This document shows positions 1 through 6,190 of a stretch of DNA of 7,052 nt, in pieces (the first letter of the stretch is position 1; every line of letters begins with the position of its first letter). The stretch covers positions 1 to 7,052 of the forward strand of contig CAKULG010000043.1 in the NCBI GenBank assembly GCA_934667105.1, given 5' to 3'. The notes under the pieces are model-generated. The model saw only the letters and a list, made by a program, of their open reading frames with translations, ran no database searches and had not been told where the DNA came from. This DNA comes from an uncultured Clostridia bacterium (lineage in GTDB: Bacteria; Bacillota; Clostridia; Christensenellales; Aristaeellaceae). The position numbers and the translations under genes are program-made.

Positions 1-125
1 ACGATATTGCTTCTCTGCGGGTGTTCATGGCGACCCTGCGCAAAAAGCTGGAACGCGGAAAAGACGGGCAGCAATACTTACAAACGCACATCGGAATCGG
101 CTATCGGATGCTGCGGGTAGAATGA
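1..125 (+). CDS. KdpE-like response regulator, C-terminal end (partial)
   Basis: The gene enters from the left edge and its frame (codons from base 3) reads about 40 residues to a TGA at 123-125. The peptide ends in THIGIGYRMLRVE, preceded by SLRVFMATLRKKLE. These are the recognition helix and final beta-hairpin of an OmpR/PhoB-type winged-helix domain, and the ending THxGxGYRML is typical of KdpE-like regulators. The family binds DNA as a phosphorylated dimer in the cytoplasm under a partner histidine kinase; KdpE itself controls potassium uptake. The receiver domain and any kinase gene lie outside the window, so the exact regulon cannot be told. A terminator hairpin follows 40 bases after the stop, so this is the last gene of its transcript. 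Family confidence is high; the KdpE assignment is moderate. Confidence 0.85.
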   Translation, partial: DIASLRVFMATLRKKLERGKDGQQYLQTHIGIGYRMLRVE

Positions 126-164
126 ACAGCGTTCAGCCTTTTCCATAAAACAGAATAATATTAC

Positions 165-206
165 AATGCGGTGCGGCCTCTGGAAAGGCAGCACCGCATT
201 TTCTAT
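165..206. terminator. Bidirectional intrinsic terminator between two convergent regulator genes
   Basis: AATGCGGTGC (165-174) pairs perfectly with GCACCGCATT (191-200). Inside it GCCT (176-179) pairs with AGGC (186-189), with one G/A mismatch between the two stem parts. On the + strand a T-rich run (TTTTCTATTT, 199-208) follows, giving a good terminator for the upstream regulator. On the - strand the hairpin is followed by GTAATATTATT, weaker but usable for the gene ending at 203. Confidence 0.8.
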
Positions 207-649
207 TTATCATCTTCCAGCATACGATACCCAACGCCAAGCTCATTGATGATATAGCGCTTTTCGCCGGGCGTTACGCCCATTTTCTTTCGGATGTTCT
301 TCATGTTGACTTGCAGCTTCTTGACGCTGCCATAATCCGAATATCCCCAAACCGCGCGGATGATCGCAGCATAGGTCAGCACCTTTCCGGCATGGATAGA
401 GAGATAGGCTATGATGTTGTATTCGGTTTGTGTCTGGTCGATTTCGTCTTTGCCGACAAAGACCTGCCTTTTATCATAGTCGATCAACAAATCCTGAAGC
501 TGGTATTTGCCGCTGGGTGTACTCTCATTTTCTGCCCCCTGCCGATGGCTGCGGAGAACGGCACGAATACGGGCCAGCAATTCTTCTGTACCGAATGGCT
601 TTGTAATATAATCATTTGCGCCCAAATCCAATACCGTTCCTTGCTTCAA
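203..649 (-). pseudogene. Truncated OmpR/KdpE-family response regulator (receiver domain mostly lost)
   Basis: The 148-residue reading frame has an intact DNA-binding half. It begins at the very end of a receiver domain: LDLGANDYITKPFG (residues 7-20) holds the conserved Lys17-Pro18 pair, followed by the last receiver helix. After a linker, a winged-helix domain spans about residues 50-143, with a VWG motif at 100-102 and GVGYRML near the end. A full-length regulator is about 225-235 residues, so the first 75-85 are absent, including the acidic pocket and phospho-acceptor Asp. An in-frame TGA (662-664) closes the frame just upstream, and the sequence beyond has no receiver similarity, so the gene was probably cut by a rearrangement. 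The only start is TTG at 649 with AGGA at 655-658, so a short unregulated DNA-binding protein could still be made. It is a different paralogue from the fragment at 1-125. GC is lower than in the MATE gene. Confidence 0.75.
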
Positions 650-702
650 TGTTTTCCTAAGTCACCGCCGCACAGAGCGCCGCTTCTTCTTTGCCACAGG
701 CC

Positions 703-731
703 TTGCGCATTCGGCCCCGGCGTGATACAAT
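703..731 (+). promoter_or_regulatory. Sigma-A-type promoter for the MATE gene
   Basis: A TTGCGC -35 box (703-708) and a TACAAT -10 box (726-731) are separated by exactly 17 bases. Transcription would begin near 738, giving a leader of about 38 bases before the start codon at 776. The promoter sits just beyond the point where the truncated regulator's homology stops. Confidence 0.6.
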
Positions 732-775
732 GGGGGCTCCTTGGATTTTTTTGCGGAAGCGGTGAAGGAATTATT

Positions 776-2170
776 ATGAAGGAAAGCACACGAAAGATTT
801 TTCATTGGGAGAAGGACTTTACGCGGACAATGCTGCGGGTGGCGCTGCCCATCGCCATGCAGAACCTGGTTTCCGCCTCGGCCCACATTGTGGACGGGCT
901 GATGGTGGCCGGGCTGGGGGATGCGCATTACGCCGCCGTCACCCAGGCGGGCCGGTATTCCTTCCTTTTTCAATTGTTTCTATTCGGGGCCGCTTCGGGC
1001 AGCAGCATTTTCTTTTCCCAATTCTGGGGGAAAAAGGATACGGCGGGCATCCGCAAGGTGATGAGCCTGTGCCTGCGCATCACCATCGGCCTGGCGCTGC
1101 TGTTCCTGCTGGGGGCGATGCTGCTGCCGGGGCCCATTATGTCCCTCTTTCTGGGAGAAGGAGAAAGCCGCCGCCTGGCCGTTGAATATCTTTCCTATGT
1201 GGGCCTGAGCTATTTGATTCAGAGCGTGGACATTGTGTATTCCAACACCCTGCGCGCCACCGGCCGCCCCACCGTAGCCATGAGCGCGGGCATTCTCTCC
1301 ATTCTGACAAACACCTTCTTTAATTACGGCCTGATTTACGGCCATTTCGGCTTCCCCGCCCTGGGCGTGCGCGGCGCGGCCATTGCCACGGTGATCGCGG
1401 CGGCGGTATCGCTGCTGGTTAATATGGGCTACACCTATTGGAAGCGCCAGCCCGGGGCCATCCGGCCGCGGGAAATGCGGCGGCCCGATAAGGCCTTCAC
1501 CCTGGATTATATCAAGCGGGTGCTGCCCGTGGTGCTCAACGAGGGGCTGTGGTCGCTGGGCATGACGACGTATTCCACCTTTTACGGCCGCCTGGGCGAT
1601 GCGGCGGTGAACGCCATCGGGGTGTACAATAACATCGATCAATTGATGACGGTGTTCATTTTCGGCGTAGTCAACGCCGCGGCCATTCTCATCGGCAATC
1701 GCATTGGCGCGGGCGATCGGGAGGGCGCGGTGCTCACCTCCCGCCGCATGCTGCTGACCACCGAATGCCTGAGCCTGCTCACCGGGGCGCTGCTGATTCT
1801 GCTGCGGGGGCCGATTCTGAGCTTTTATGGCAAGCTATCCCCCGAAACACTGGAAAACGCCTCCACCATTCTGCTGTTGGCGGGCGGCGTGATGCCCATT
1901 CGCCATTTTAACACCATCAACATCGTGGGCGTGCTTCGCGCCGGGGGCGACACGGTGTTTTCCATGCTGCTGGACGCGGGCTCGGTCTGGATTATCGGGG
2001 TGCCCTGCGTGGCCATCGCCACAGTGGTGCTGGGCCTGCCCATCACGGGGGTGTTCCTGGCCGCCGTGGTGGAGGAATTTTTCAAGCTGCTGGTGGGTCT
2101 GCCCCGCTTCCTCAGCGGGAAATGGATCAACAATCTCACCGCCATCGGCAAGCGCGAGGCGGCGGCGTGA
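776..2170 (+). CDS. MATE-family multidrug/toxin efflux transporter
   Basis: A complete 464-residue integral membrane protein, the usual length for the MATE family. MATE proteins are 12-helix antiporters in the cytoplasmic membrane that export cationic drugs, dyes or metabolites in exchange for Na+ or H+. The N-terminal half starts with a cytoplasmic stretch and the first-helix pattern ALPIAMQNLVSASAHIVDGL (residues 23-42). FPALGVRGAAIATVIA (193-208) is the family's conserved motif at the end of the first six-helix bundle. The second bundle has GNRIGAGD (307-314) and the C-terminal VVEEFFK...PRFLSGKWINNL block (431-454). The frame is open back to 311, but ATG 776 is chosen because AAGGA (765-769) sits 6 bases upstream, a promoter lies before it, and upstream codons run antisense to the regulator and resemble nothing. 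The gene appears monocistronic. The substrate cannot be predicted from sequence. Confidence 0.93.
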   Translation: MKESTRKIFHWEKDFTRTMLRVALPIAMQNLVSASAHIVDGLMVAGLGDAHYAAVTQAGRYSFLFQLFLFGAASGSSIFFSQFWGKKDTAGIRKVMSLCLRITIGLALLFLLGAMLLPGPIMSLFLGEGESRRLAVEYLSYVGLSYLIQSVDIVYSNTLRATGRPTVAMSAGILSILTNTFFNYGLIYGHFGFPALGVRGAAIATVIAAAVSLLVNMGYTYWKRQPGAIRPREMRRPDKAFTLDYIKRVLPVVLNEGLWSLGMTTYSTFYGRLGDAAVNAIGVYNNIDQLMTVFIFGVVNAAAILIGNRIGAGDREGAVLTSRRMLLTTECLSLLTGALLILLRGPILSFYGKLSPETLENASTILLLAGGVMPIRHFNTINIVGVLRAGGDTVFSMLLDAGSVWIIGVPCVAIATVVLGLPITGVFLAAVVEEFFKLLVGLPRFLSGKWINNLTAIGKREAAA

Positions 2171-2212
2171 TTGTTCGCCAGAATGGCTGCCCGTAATTCG
2201 ATATTGCCGTAC

Positions 2213-2238
2213 AGGGGGCGCAGAAAACTGCGCCCCCT
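2213..2238. repeat. 26-bp GC-rich hairpin, left copy
   Basis: AGGGGGCGCAG, an AAAA loop, then CTGCGCCCCCT: a perfect 11-bp stem. An identical copy in the same orientation lies at 2489-2514. It lies 43 bases after the MATE stop codon and could stop or stabilise that transcript, but what follows is CAGACTGTC and not a T run. Confidence 0.85.
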
Positions 2239-2488
2239 CAGACTGTCAAAAAAGTAGCAGACAAACTTGCGGGATGCAATGAAGGGCGGTCAGCCCTTCA
2301 TTTGAAATCCGCAGGCGGCGGCATGTACGTCGCCGAGGAGCGGCAGAATGCCGCCTCCTCTATCATTTTCTGGCCGTAAAATGAGGTATCTTTGATACCC
2401 ATTTTACAAGAAAATGATGCTCTAAATGCAAGACTGCTTTAGCAGACTTGCATTTACAGGGTGTCGAAAATCCTTTTTCGACACCCTG

Positions 2489-2514
2489 AGGGGGCGCAGA
2501 AAACTGCGCCCCCT
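2489..2514. repeat. 26-bp GC-rich hairpin, right copy
   Basis: Identical base for base, loop included, to 2213-2238. It lies 27 bases beyond the UvrA stop codon on the - strand and directly abuts the 14-bp-stem hairpin at 2457-2488, so a UvrA transcript would end in two stacked stems. Confidence 0.85.
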
Positions 2515-2540
2515 GTATGCTAAGCTTCGTAGGGCCCTTT

Positions 2541-5018
2541 TCACAAAAAGCGCCCCGTAACGCTGTCTTTGTTCATTTTAATTTCCTGCGGCGTGCCGCT
2601 GGCCACGATCCGGCCGCCCGCGTCCCCGCCGCCGGGGCCCATATCGATCACATAGTCGGCGTTTCGAATCACGTCCAGGTCGTGCTCGATGACGAGAACG
2701 GTTGCGCCGTGGTCCAGCAGCGCCTGAAATACTCCCAACAGCACCTGCACATCCAGCGGATGCAGGCCGATGGAAGGCTCGTCGAACACGAAAACGGAAT
2801 CCGTTTGCGTTTTGCCGATTTCGCTGGCCAGCTTCAGGCGCTGGGCCTCGCCGCCGGACAGGCTGGGCGTTTCCTCGCCCAGGGTCAGATAGCCCAGGCC
2901 CAGTTGCTTGAGAATGCCCAGCCTGGGGCTGACGGCCTTCATCTCCCGGCAGAAATCCATGGCGGAATTTACGTCCATGTCCATCAGCTCCGGCAGGGAA
3001 ACGGCTGCGCCGCCTTTGTTCGCCATTTTCACCTCGTAGGCCGCCCTGGCGTAGCGAGAACCCCGGCAATCCGGGCAGGGAATATTCACATCGGGTAAGA
3101 ACTGCACGTCCAGGCTGACCTCCCCCGTTCCATCGCAGCCGGGGCAGCGCAGGGAGCCGGTATTATAGGAAAAATCGCTTGCTTTATAGCCGCGCGCCTT
3201 TGCGTCGGCCGATTTGGCGAAGAGCTTTCGCAGTTCGTCGTGCACCCCCGCGTAGGTAGCCACGGTGGAGCGCACGTTGATCCCGATGGGGGTCGCATCG
3301 ATGAGCTTGACATGCGCAATTCCCTCCGCGTCGATGGCGCGGATATGCGAGGGCAGCGGGCCGCCGCTGATTTTCGCCTCCAGCGCCGGAATCAGGCTTT
3401 CCAGCACCATGGTGGTCTTGCCGGAACCGGATACGCCGGTGACAACCGTGAGCCGTCCCCTGGGAACGTCCGCTTCCAGGGGACGGACGGTGTGGATTTG
3501 CGCGGTGGATAGATGAATTTTGCCGTTTGCAAACAGCGTTTCCTTGGCGGCGCAGTCCTTCCGCTTCGTTTCGGCCCGGCCGGAGAGGAACGGCCCGATC
3601 TGCGAATGCGGGTCTGCTTCAAGGGTGGGAATCTCCCCCTGGGCGATGACGCGGCCGCCCTTGGCCCCCGCCTCCGGGCCCATTTCCACAATCCAATCCG
3701 CTTCCTTCAAAATCTGCGTATCGTGATCCACCAAAATGACGGAGTTGCCGTCCGCCACCAGGTCGTGCATCACGCCGTTAAGCCCCGCGATGTTGGCGGG
3801 GTGCAGGCCGATGGACGGCTCGTCCAGCACATAAAGAACGCCCGTGGTGCGGTTGCGCACGGCGCGGGCCAGCTGCATCCGCTGGCGCTCGCCGGTGGAA
3901 AGCGTGGCGGCCGAACGATCCAGGGTCAGATAGCCCAGTCCCAAATCCATCAGCCGCTTTGCCGTGCTCTGGAACGCCTCGCAAATACGCTCGGCCATGG
4001 GGCGCATCTCTTCCTGCAGGCTGCCGGGAACGCCCTGCACCCACGAAACCAGTTCGGATAGCGTCATGGCGCAGGCCTCGTCCAGCGAAACGCCCCGTAG
4101 CTTCGGCGCGCGGGCGGCGGCGGAAAGGCGCGTACCGCGGCATTCGGGGCACACGTCCTCCTTCAGGAATTTCTCCACCCGCTTCATGCCTTTTTCATCC
4201 TTGACCTTGGCAAGCGCGTTTTCCACGGTGTAAACGGCGTTAAAATAAGTGAAATCCAGTTCTCCCGCCTGGTTGGAATTCTTGTTGTGATAAAAAATAT
4301 GCTTCTTTTCGGCAGGGCCGTGGTAGACGATTTCTTTCTCCTCCGCAGTCAGTTCCCGGAAGGGCACGTTCGTCCGTACGCCCATTTCCCGGCAAATATC
4401 CGTCATCAGCGACCACATCAGGCTGTTCCACGGGGCGACCGCGCCCTGATCGATGGTCAGCGAATCATCCGGCACCAGGGTATCCAAATCCACGGTGCGA
4501 ACGACGCCCGTGCCGCCGCATTTCTGGCAGGCCCCCTGGGAATTGAAGGCCAGTTCCTCGGCGGAGGGCGCATAAAACTGCGCGCCGCACGCCGGACAGA
4601 TCAGCGCTTTCCCGGCGGCGACCAGCAGGGAAGGCTTCAGATAATGCCCGTTGGGGCAGCGGTGGCTGCCCAAGCGGGAATACATGAGCCGCAGGCTGTT
4701 GAGCAGCTCCGTGCCCGTGCCGAAGGTGCTGCGGATGCCCGGCACGCCGGGGCGCTGATGCAGCGCCAGGGCGGCGGGAACATACATCGCCTCGTCCACG
4801 CTGGCCTTGGCGGCCTGCGTCATGCGGCGGCGGGTGTAGGTGGAAAGCGCCTCCAAATACCTGCGGGAGCCCTCGGCATACAGCACGCCCAGCGCCAGCG
4901 AAGATTTCCCGGAGCCGGATACGCCCGCAATCCCCACGATCTTTCCCAGCGGAATATCCAGGTCGATATTTTTCAGGTTGTGAACCCTCGCCCCGCGAAT
5001 CAGCATTTTATCGATCAA
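2541..5018 (-). CDS. uvrA: UvrA-family ABC ATPase, class II (short form without UvrB-binding domain)
   Basis: Complete, 825 residues. UvrA proteins are cytoplasmic tandem ABC ATPases that recognise distorted DNA, and canonical UvrA (about 940 residues) loads UvrB for excision repair. Visible in order: Walker A GVSGSGKS (32-39); zinc module C141-x2-C144 ... C164-x2-C167 with FNSQGAC; a further C290-x2-C293; ABC signature LSTGERQR (373-380); Walker B VLYVLDEPSIGLHP (394-407); second Walker A GVSGSGKT (528-535); zinc hairpin C625-x2-C628 ... C648-x2-C651 around FLPDV; signature LSGGEAQR (720-727); second Walker B VFVFDEPSIGLHP (742-754). Only about 95 residues separate the first Walker A from the first zinc cysteines, too few for the UvrB-binding insertion, so this is the class II type. 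Some of those are linked to resistance to DNA-intercalating drugs. TTG 5018 is chosen because AGGAGG (5028-5033) lies 9 bases upstream; ATG 5006 would be too far away. Confidence 0.92.
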   Translation of the reverse strand: MIDKMLIRGARVHNLKNIDLDIPLGKIVGIAGVSGSGKSSLALGVLYAEGSRRYLEALSTYTRRRMTQAAKASVDEAMYVPAALALHQRPGVPGIRSTFGTGTELLNSLRLMYSRLGSHRCPNGHYLKPSLLVAAGKALICPACGAQFYAPSAEELAFNSQGACQKCGGTGVVRTVDLDTLVPDDSLTIDQGAVAPWNSLMWSLMTDICREMGVRTNVPFRELTAEEKEIVYHGPAEKKHIFYHNKNSNQAGELDFTYFNAVYTVENALAKVKDEKGMKRVEKFLKEDVCPECRGTRLSAAARAPKLRGVSLDEACAMTLSELVSWVQGVPGSLQEEMRPMAERICEAFQSTAKRLMDLGLGYLTLDRSAATLSTGERQRMQLARAVRNRTTGVLYVLDEPSIGLHPANIAGLNGVMHDLVADGNSVILVDHDTQILKEADWIVEMGPEAGAKGGRVIAQGEIPTLEADPHSQIGPFLSGRAETKRKDCAAKETLFANGKIHLSTAQIHTVRPLEADVPRGRLTVVTGVSGSGKTTMVLESLIPALEAKISGGPLPSHIRAIDAEGIAHVKLIDATPIGINVRSTVATYAGVHDELRKLFAKSADAKARGYKASDFSYNTGSLRCPGCDGTGEVSLDVQFLPDVNIPCPDCRGSRYARAAYEVKMANKGGAAVSLPELMDMDVNSAMDFCREMKAVSPRLGILKQLGLGYLTLGEETPSLSGGEAQRLKLASEIGKTQTDSVFVFDEPSIGLHPLDVQVLLGVFQALLDHGATVLVIEHDLDVIRNADYVIDMGPGGGDAGGRIVASGTPQEIKMNKDSVTGRFL

Positions 5019-5044
5019 ATTTCGTTCCCTCCTCGCATCGCCCC

Positions 5045-5074
5045 ATTATAGCACCTCGCCGCGATGCAAAGCAA
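5045..5074 (-). promoter_or_regulatory. Promoter of the UvrA-family gene
   Basis: On the - strand, TTGCTT (-35; + strand 5069-5074) and a perfect TATAAT (-10; 5045-5050) are 18 bases apart, with TGC just before the -10 giving an extended -10. Transcription would start near 5038, leaving a leader of about 20 bases that holds the AGGAGG site. Confidence 0.75.
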
Positions 5075-5090
5075 GCGCAAACGGCTTGCT
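5070..5090. promoter_or_regulatory. Perfect dyad across two divergent -35 boxes (possible operator)
   Basis: AGCAAGC (5070-5076) and GCTTGCT (5084-5090) are perfect inverted copies around a 7-base centre. Each arm overlaps the -35 box of one of the two divergent promoters. This may be a repressor site acting on both genes, or simply the result of two similar -35 boxes facing away from each other. No regulator gene is visible beside it. Confidence 0.45.
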
Positions 5091-5114
5091 CCGGCAGCGG
5101 CGGTGTGTTATCAT
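5086..5114 (+). promoter_or_regulatory. Promoter of the ceramidase-like pseudogene
   Basis: TTGCTC (-35, 5086-5091) and TATCAT (-10, 5109-5114) are separated by 17 bases. TGT before the -10 gives the extended form. Transcription would start near 5121, about 50 bases before the start codon at 5170. The promoter looks intact although the gene is broken. Confidence 0.65.
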
Positions 5115-5169
5115 GGATAGACGGATCGCCGCATCGTAATCCGCGCGCAAAAAAAGCGGAGGCGTATTG

Positions 5170-6072
5170 ATGATGACGCATATCAGCCTTGGCTTCTGTG
5201 AAGCCGATATCACCCCCGCCGCGCCCAACGGCGCCCTTGCGCCCGCATACGCGAGCCTTGTGGACGCGTGCATTCTGGATGCGGCGCGCCGGGCGCTGGC
5301 CGCCATGCGCCCCGTTCGCATTGCCTGGGGCTGCGCCGAGACGAATATCGGCGTGAACCGCCGCAATGGCGGCGTGCTGAATCGCCGCGCGGCGTGCTCT
5401 CCCAGGCCTGGGGTTGCCCCGTGATGCTCCCGCAGGGCGCGGCCGGAAACGTCGCGCCGCGGTTTTTCTGCTCCAAAATCAATCCGCCCGACGCAGACGA
5501 TACCAGCGGCCGCTTTGTGCGAACGGACGACGCGCTGAACGAAATGGGGCGCGCCGTGCTGCGGGACACGCAGGCGCTGTTTGATTCGCTGCGCCCGCAC
5601 GAAGCCGCTTCGCTCCGGGTGTACACGGCGCGCGGCACGCTGTATTCAGGCGTTCCCACCCCTTCCCGCGCCCGCACAATCGCGGCGGAGGCCGCGCGGG
5701 AGGCGGGAATCGACGGCGGCTGGCTGAAGGAGGTGTGCCCGGCTGAACGAAGCCGGAATCACCCGCCAGAGCGAGCGGGTGGAGCTTCAGTATTTTCATC
5801 TGGACGAGGGCGCGCTGATCGGCGTTCCCAACGAAATCATGTGCGAATTGGCGCTGAATGTGCGCGCGCAGTGCGGCGATCTGTTTTTCCCGGGCGGCTA
5901 CACCAACGGCTGCACCGGCTATCTGCACACTGCGGAGGAATACGATCGCGGCGGCTATGAGGTTTTCTGGTCGATGCTGAATTACTATATGTACTTCGGG
6001 CGCGTTATGCCCCTGGAGCGCGACAGCGCCGCCCGGCTTGTGCAAATGGCGGTGCAGGGGCTGCGCGGCTAA
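5170..6072 (+). pseudogene. Neutral/alkaline ceramidase-like hydrolase, decayed by deletions and frame changes
   Basis: Three blocks in two frames join into one protein. Block 1 (ATG 5170 to about 5388) reads ISLGFCEADITPAAP, a typical N-terminus, then jumps to LVDACILDAARRALAAM and IAWGCAETNIGVNRRNGG. Block 2 (about 5388 to 5737, another frame) has GVLSQAWGCPVMLPQGAAGNVAPRF, matching the family's Gly-Asp/Asn-x-x-Pro region. Block 3 (about 5738 to 6072, first frame again) has LFFPGGYTNGCTGYLHTAEE and GGYEV, the conserved C-terminal signature. Intact relatives in Clostridia are about 430 residues, as I recall them; here about 300 codons remain. Roughly 100 residues seem missing after ITPAAP and 60-100 at the first frame change, the part expected to carry the metal-binding His-Pro region. 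The second change can be explained by one extra C at 5738-5740. SD GGAGG (5158-5162) is 7 bases before ATG 5170. The family hydrolyses amide-linked lipids such as ceramide, though bacterial relatives are mostly uncharacterised. Family call is from motif memory. Confidence 0.75.
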
Positions 6073-6190
6073 TCCTTGTTTCCCGGCGTCCGATTTTCAT
6101 CTTGCCAGACGCCGAAGCGGGCTGGCGATGAGCGAATCCGGAGGCGCTTCCATTTTCCGAATGGGTTGACGAAGCGGTTTGCGGTCAAAA

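Larger units (their letters stand above)
2210..2517. repeat. 308-bp terminal-inverted-repeat element made of serial hairpins (MITE-like)
   Basis: The ends are perfect inverted copies, TACAGGGGGCGCAG (2210-2223) and CTGCGCCCCCTGTA (2504-2517). The inverted match continues inwards to about 45 bases with 7 mismatches (left to 2254, right from 2473). If the terminal TA on each side is target duplication, the mobile part is 2212-2515, like TA-inserting IS630/mariner-type MITEs. Almost all the interior folds locally: 2213-2238 (11-bp stem, AAAA loop); 2278-2302 (10-bp stem); 2316-2335 (7 bp with one G-T); 2335-2360 (11 bp, one bulge); 2362-2418 (long two-part stem); 2423-2456 (15 bp, one A-A mismatch); 2457-2488 (14-bp stem); 2489-2514 (copy of the first). 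No plausible protein is encoded. It fills the gap between two convergent genes, so it may also serve as a terminator or transcript-end structure, although no stem is followed by a long T run. Family identity is unknown to me. Confidence 0.75.

Noticed and set aside
311..775. The MATE reading frame stays open upstream and could give a 619-residue protein
   Set aside because: Those codons run antisense to the response-regulator remnant, give a Cys/Pro-rich stretch with no family likeness, and a promoter plus SD sit just before ATG 776.
2171..2540. CRISPR array or attachment site in the repeat-rich gap between MATE and UvrA
   Set aside because: There is no regular repeat-spacer pattern. The structure is inverted repeats and hairpins of different sequences, with no integrase or tRNA gene nearby.
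2517..5051. Several long open frames on the + strand and a second - strand frame inside the UvrA gene
   Set aside because: They are shadows of a GC-rich gene whose motifs all lie in the 2541-5018 frame; the shadow products are Ala/Gly/Arg/His-rich with no domains.
5369..5398. 10-base direct repeat GCGGCGTGCT (5369-5378 and 5389-5398) as the cause of the deletion in the pseudogene
   Set aside because: A slippage deletion between repeats would leave one copy, not two; in such GC-rich DNA a 10-base repeat may be chance.
5046..6045. Long - strand open frames over the ceramidase-like region
   Set aside because: Their products are Arg/Ala/Pro-rich and unlike any family, whereas the + strand blocks carry recognisable ceramidase-like motifs.
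6073..6190. Terminator between the pseudogene and the convergent sigma gene
   Set aside because: Only weak pairings are present (for example GGCGTC/GACGCC with an 18-base loop, 6086-6115) and no T run follows, so I do not annotate one; nothing else is visible in this gap.
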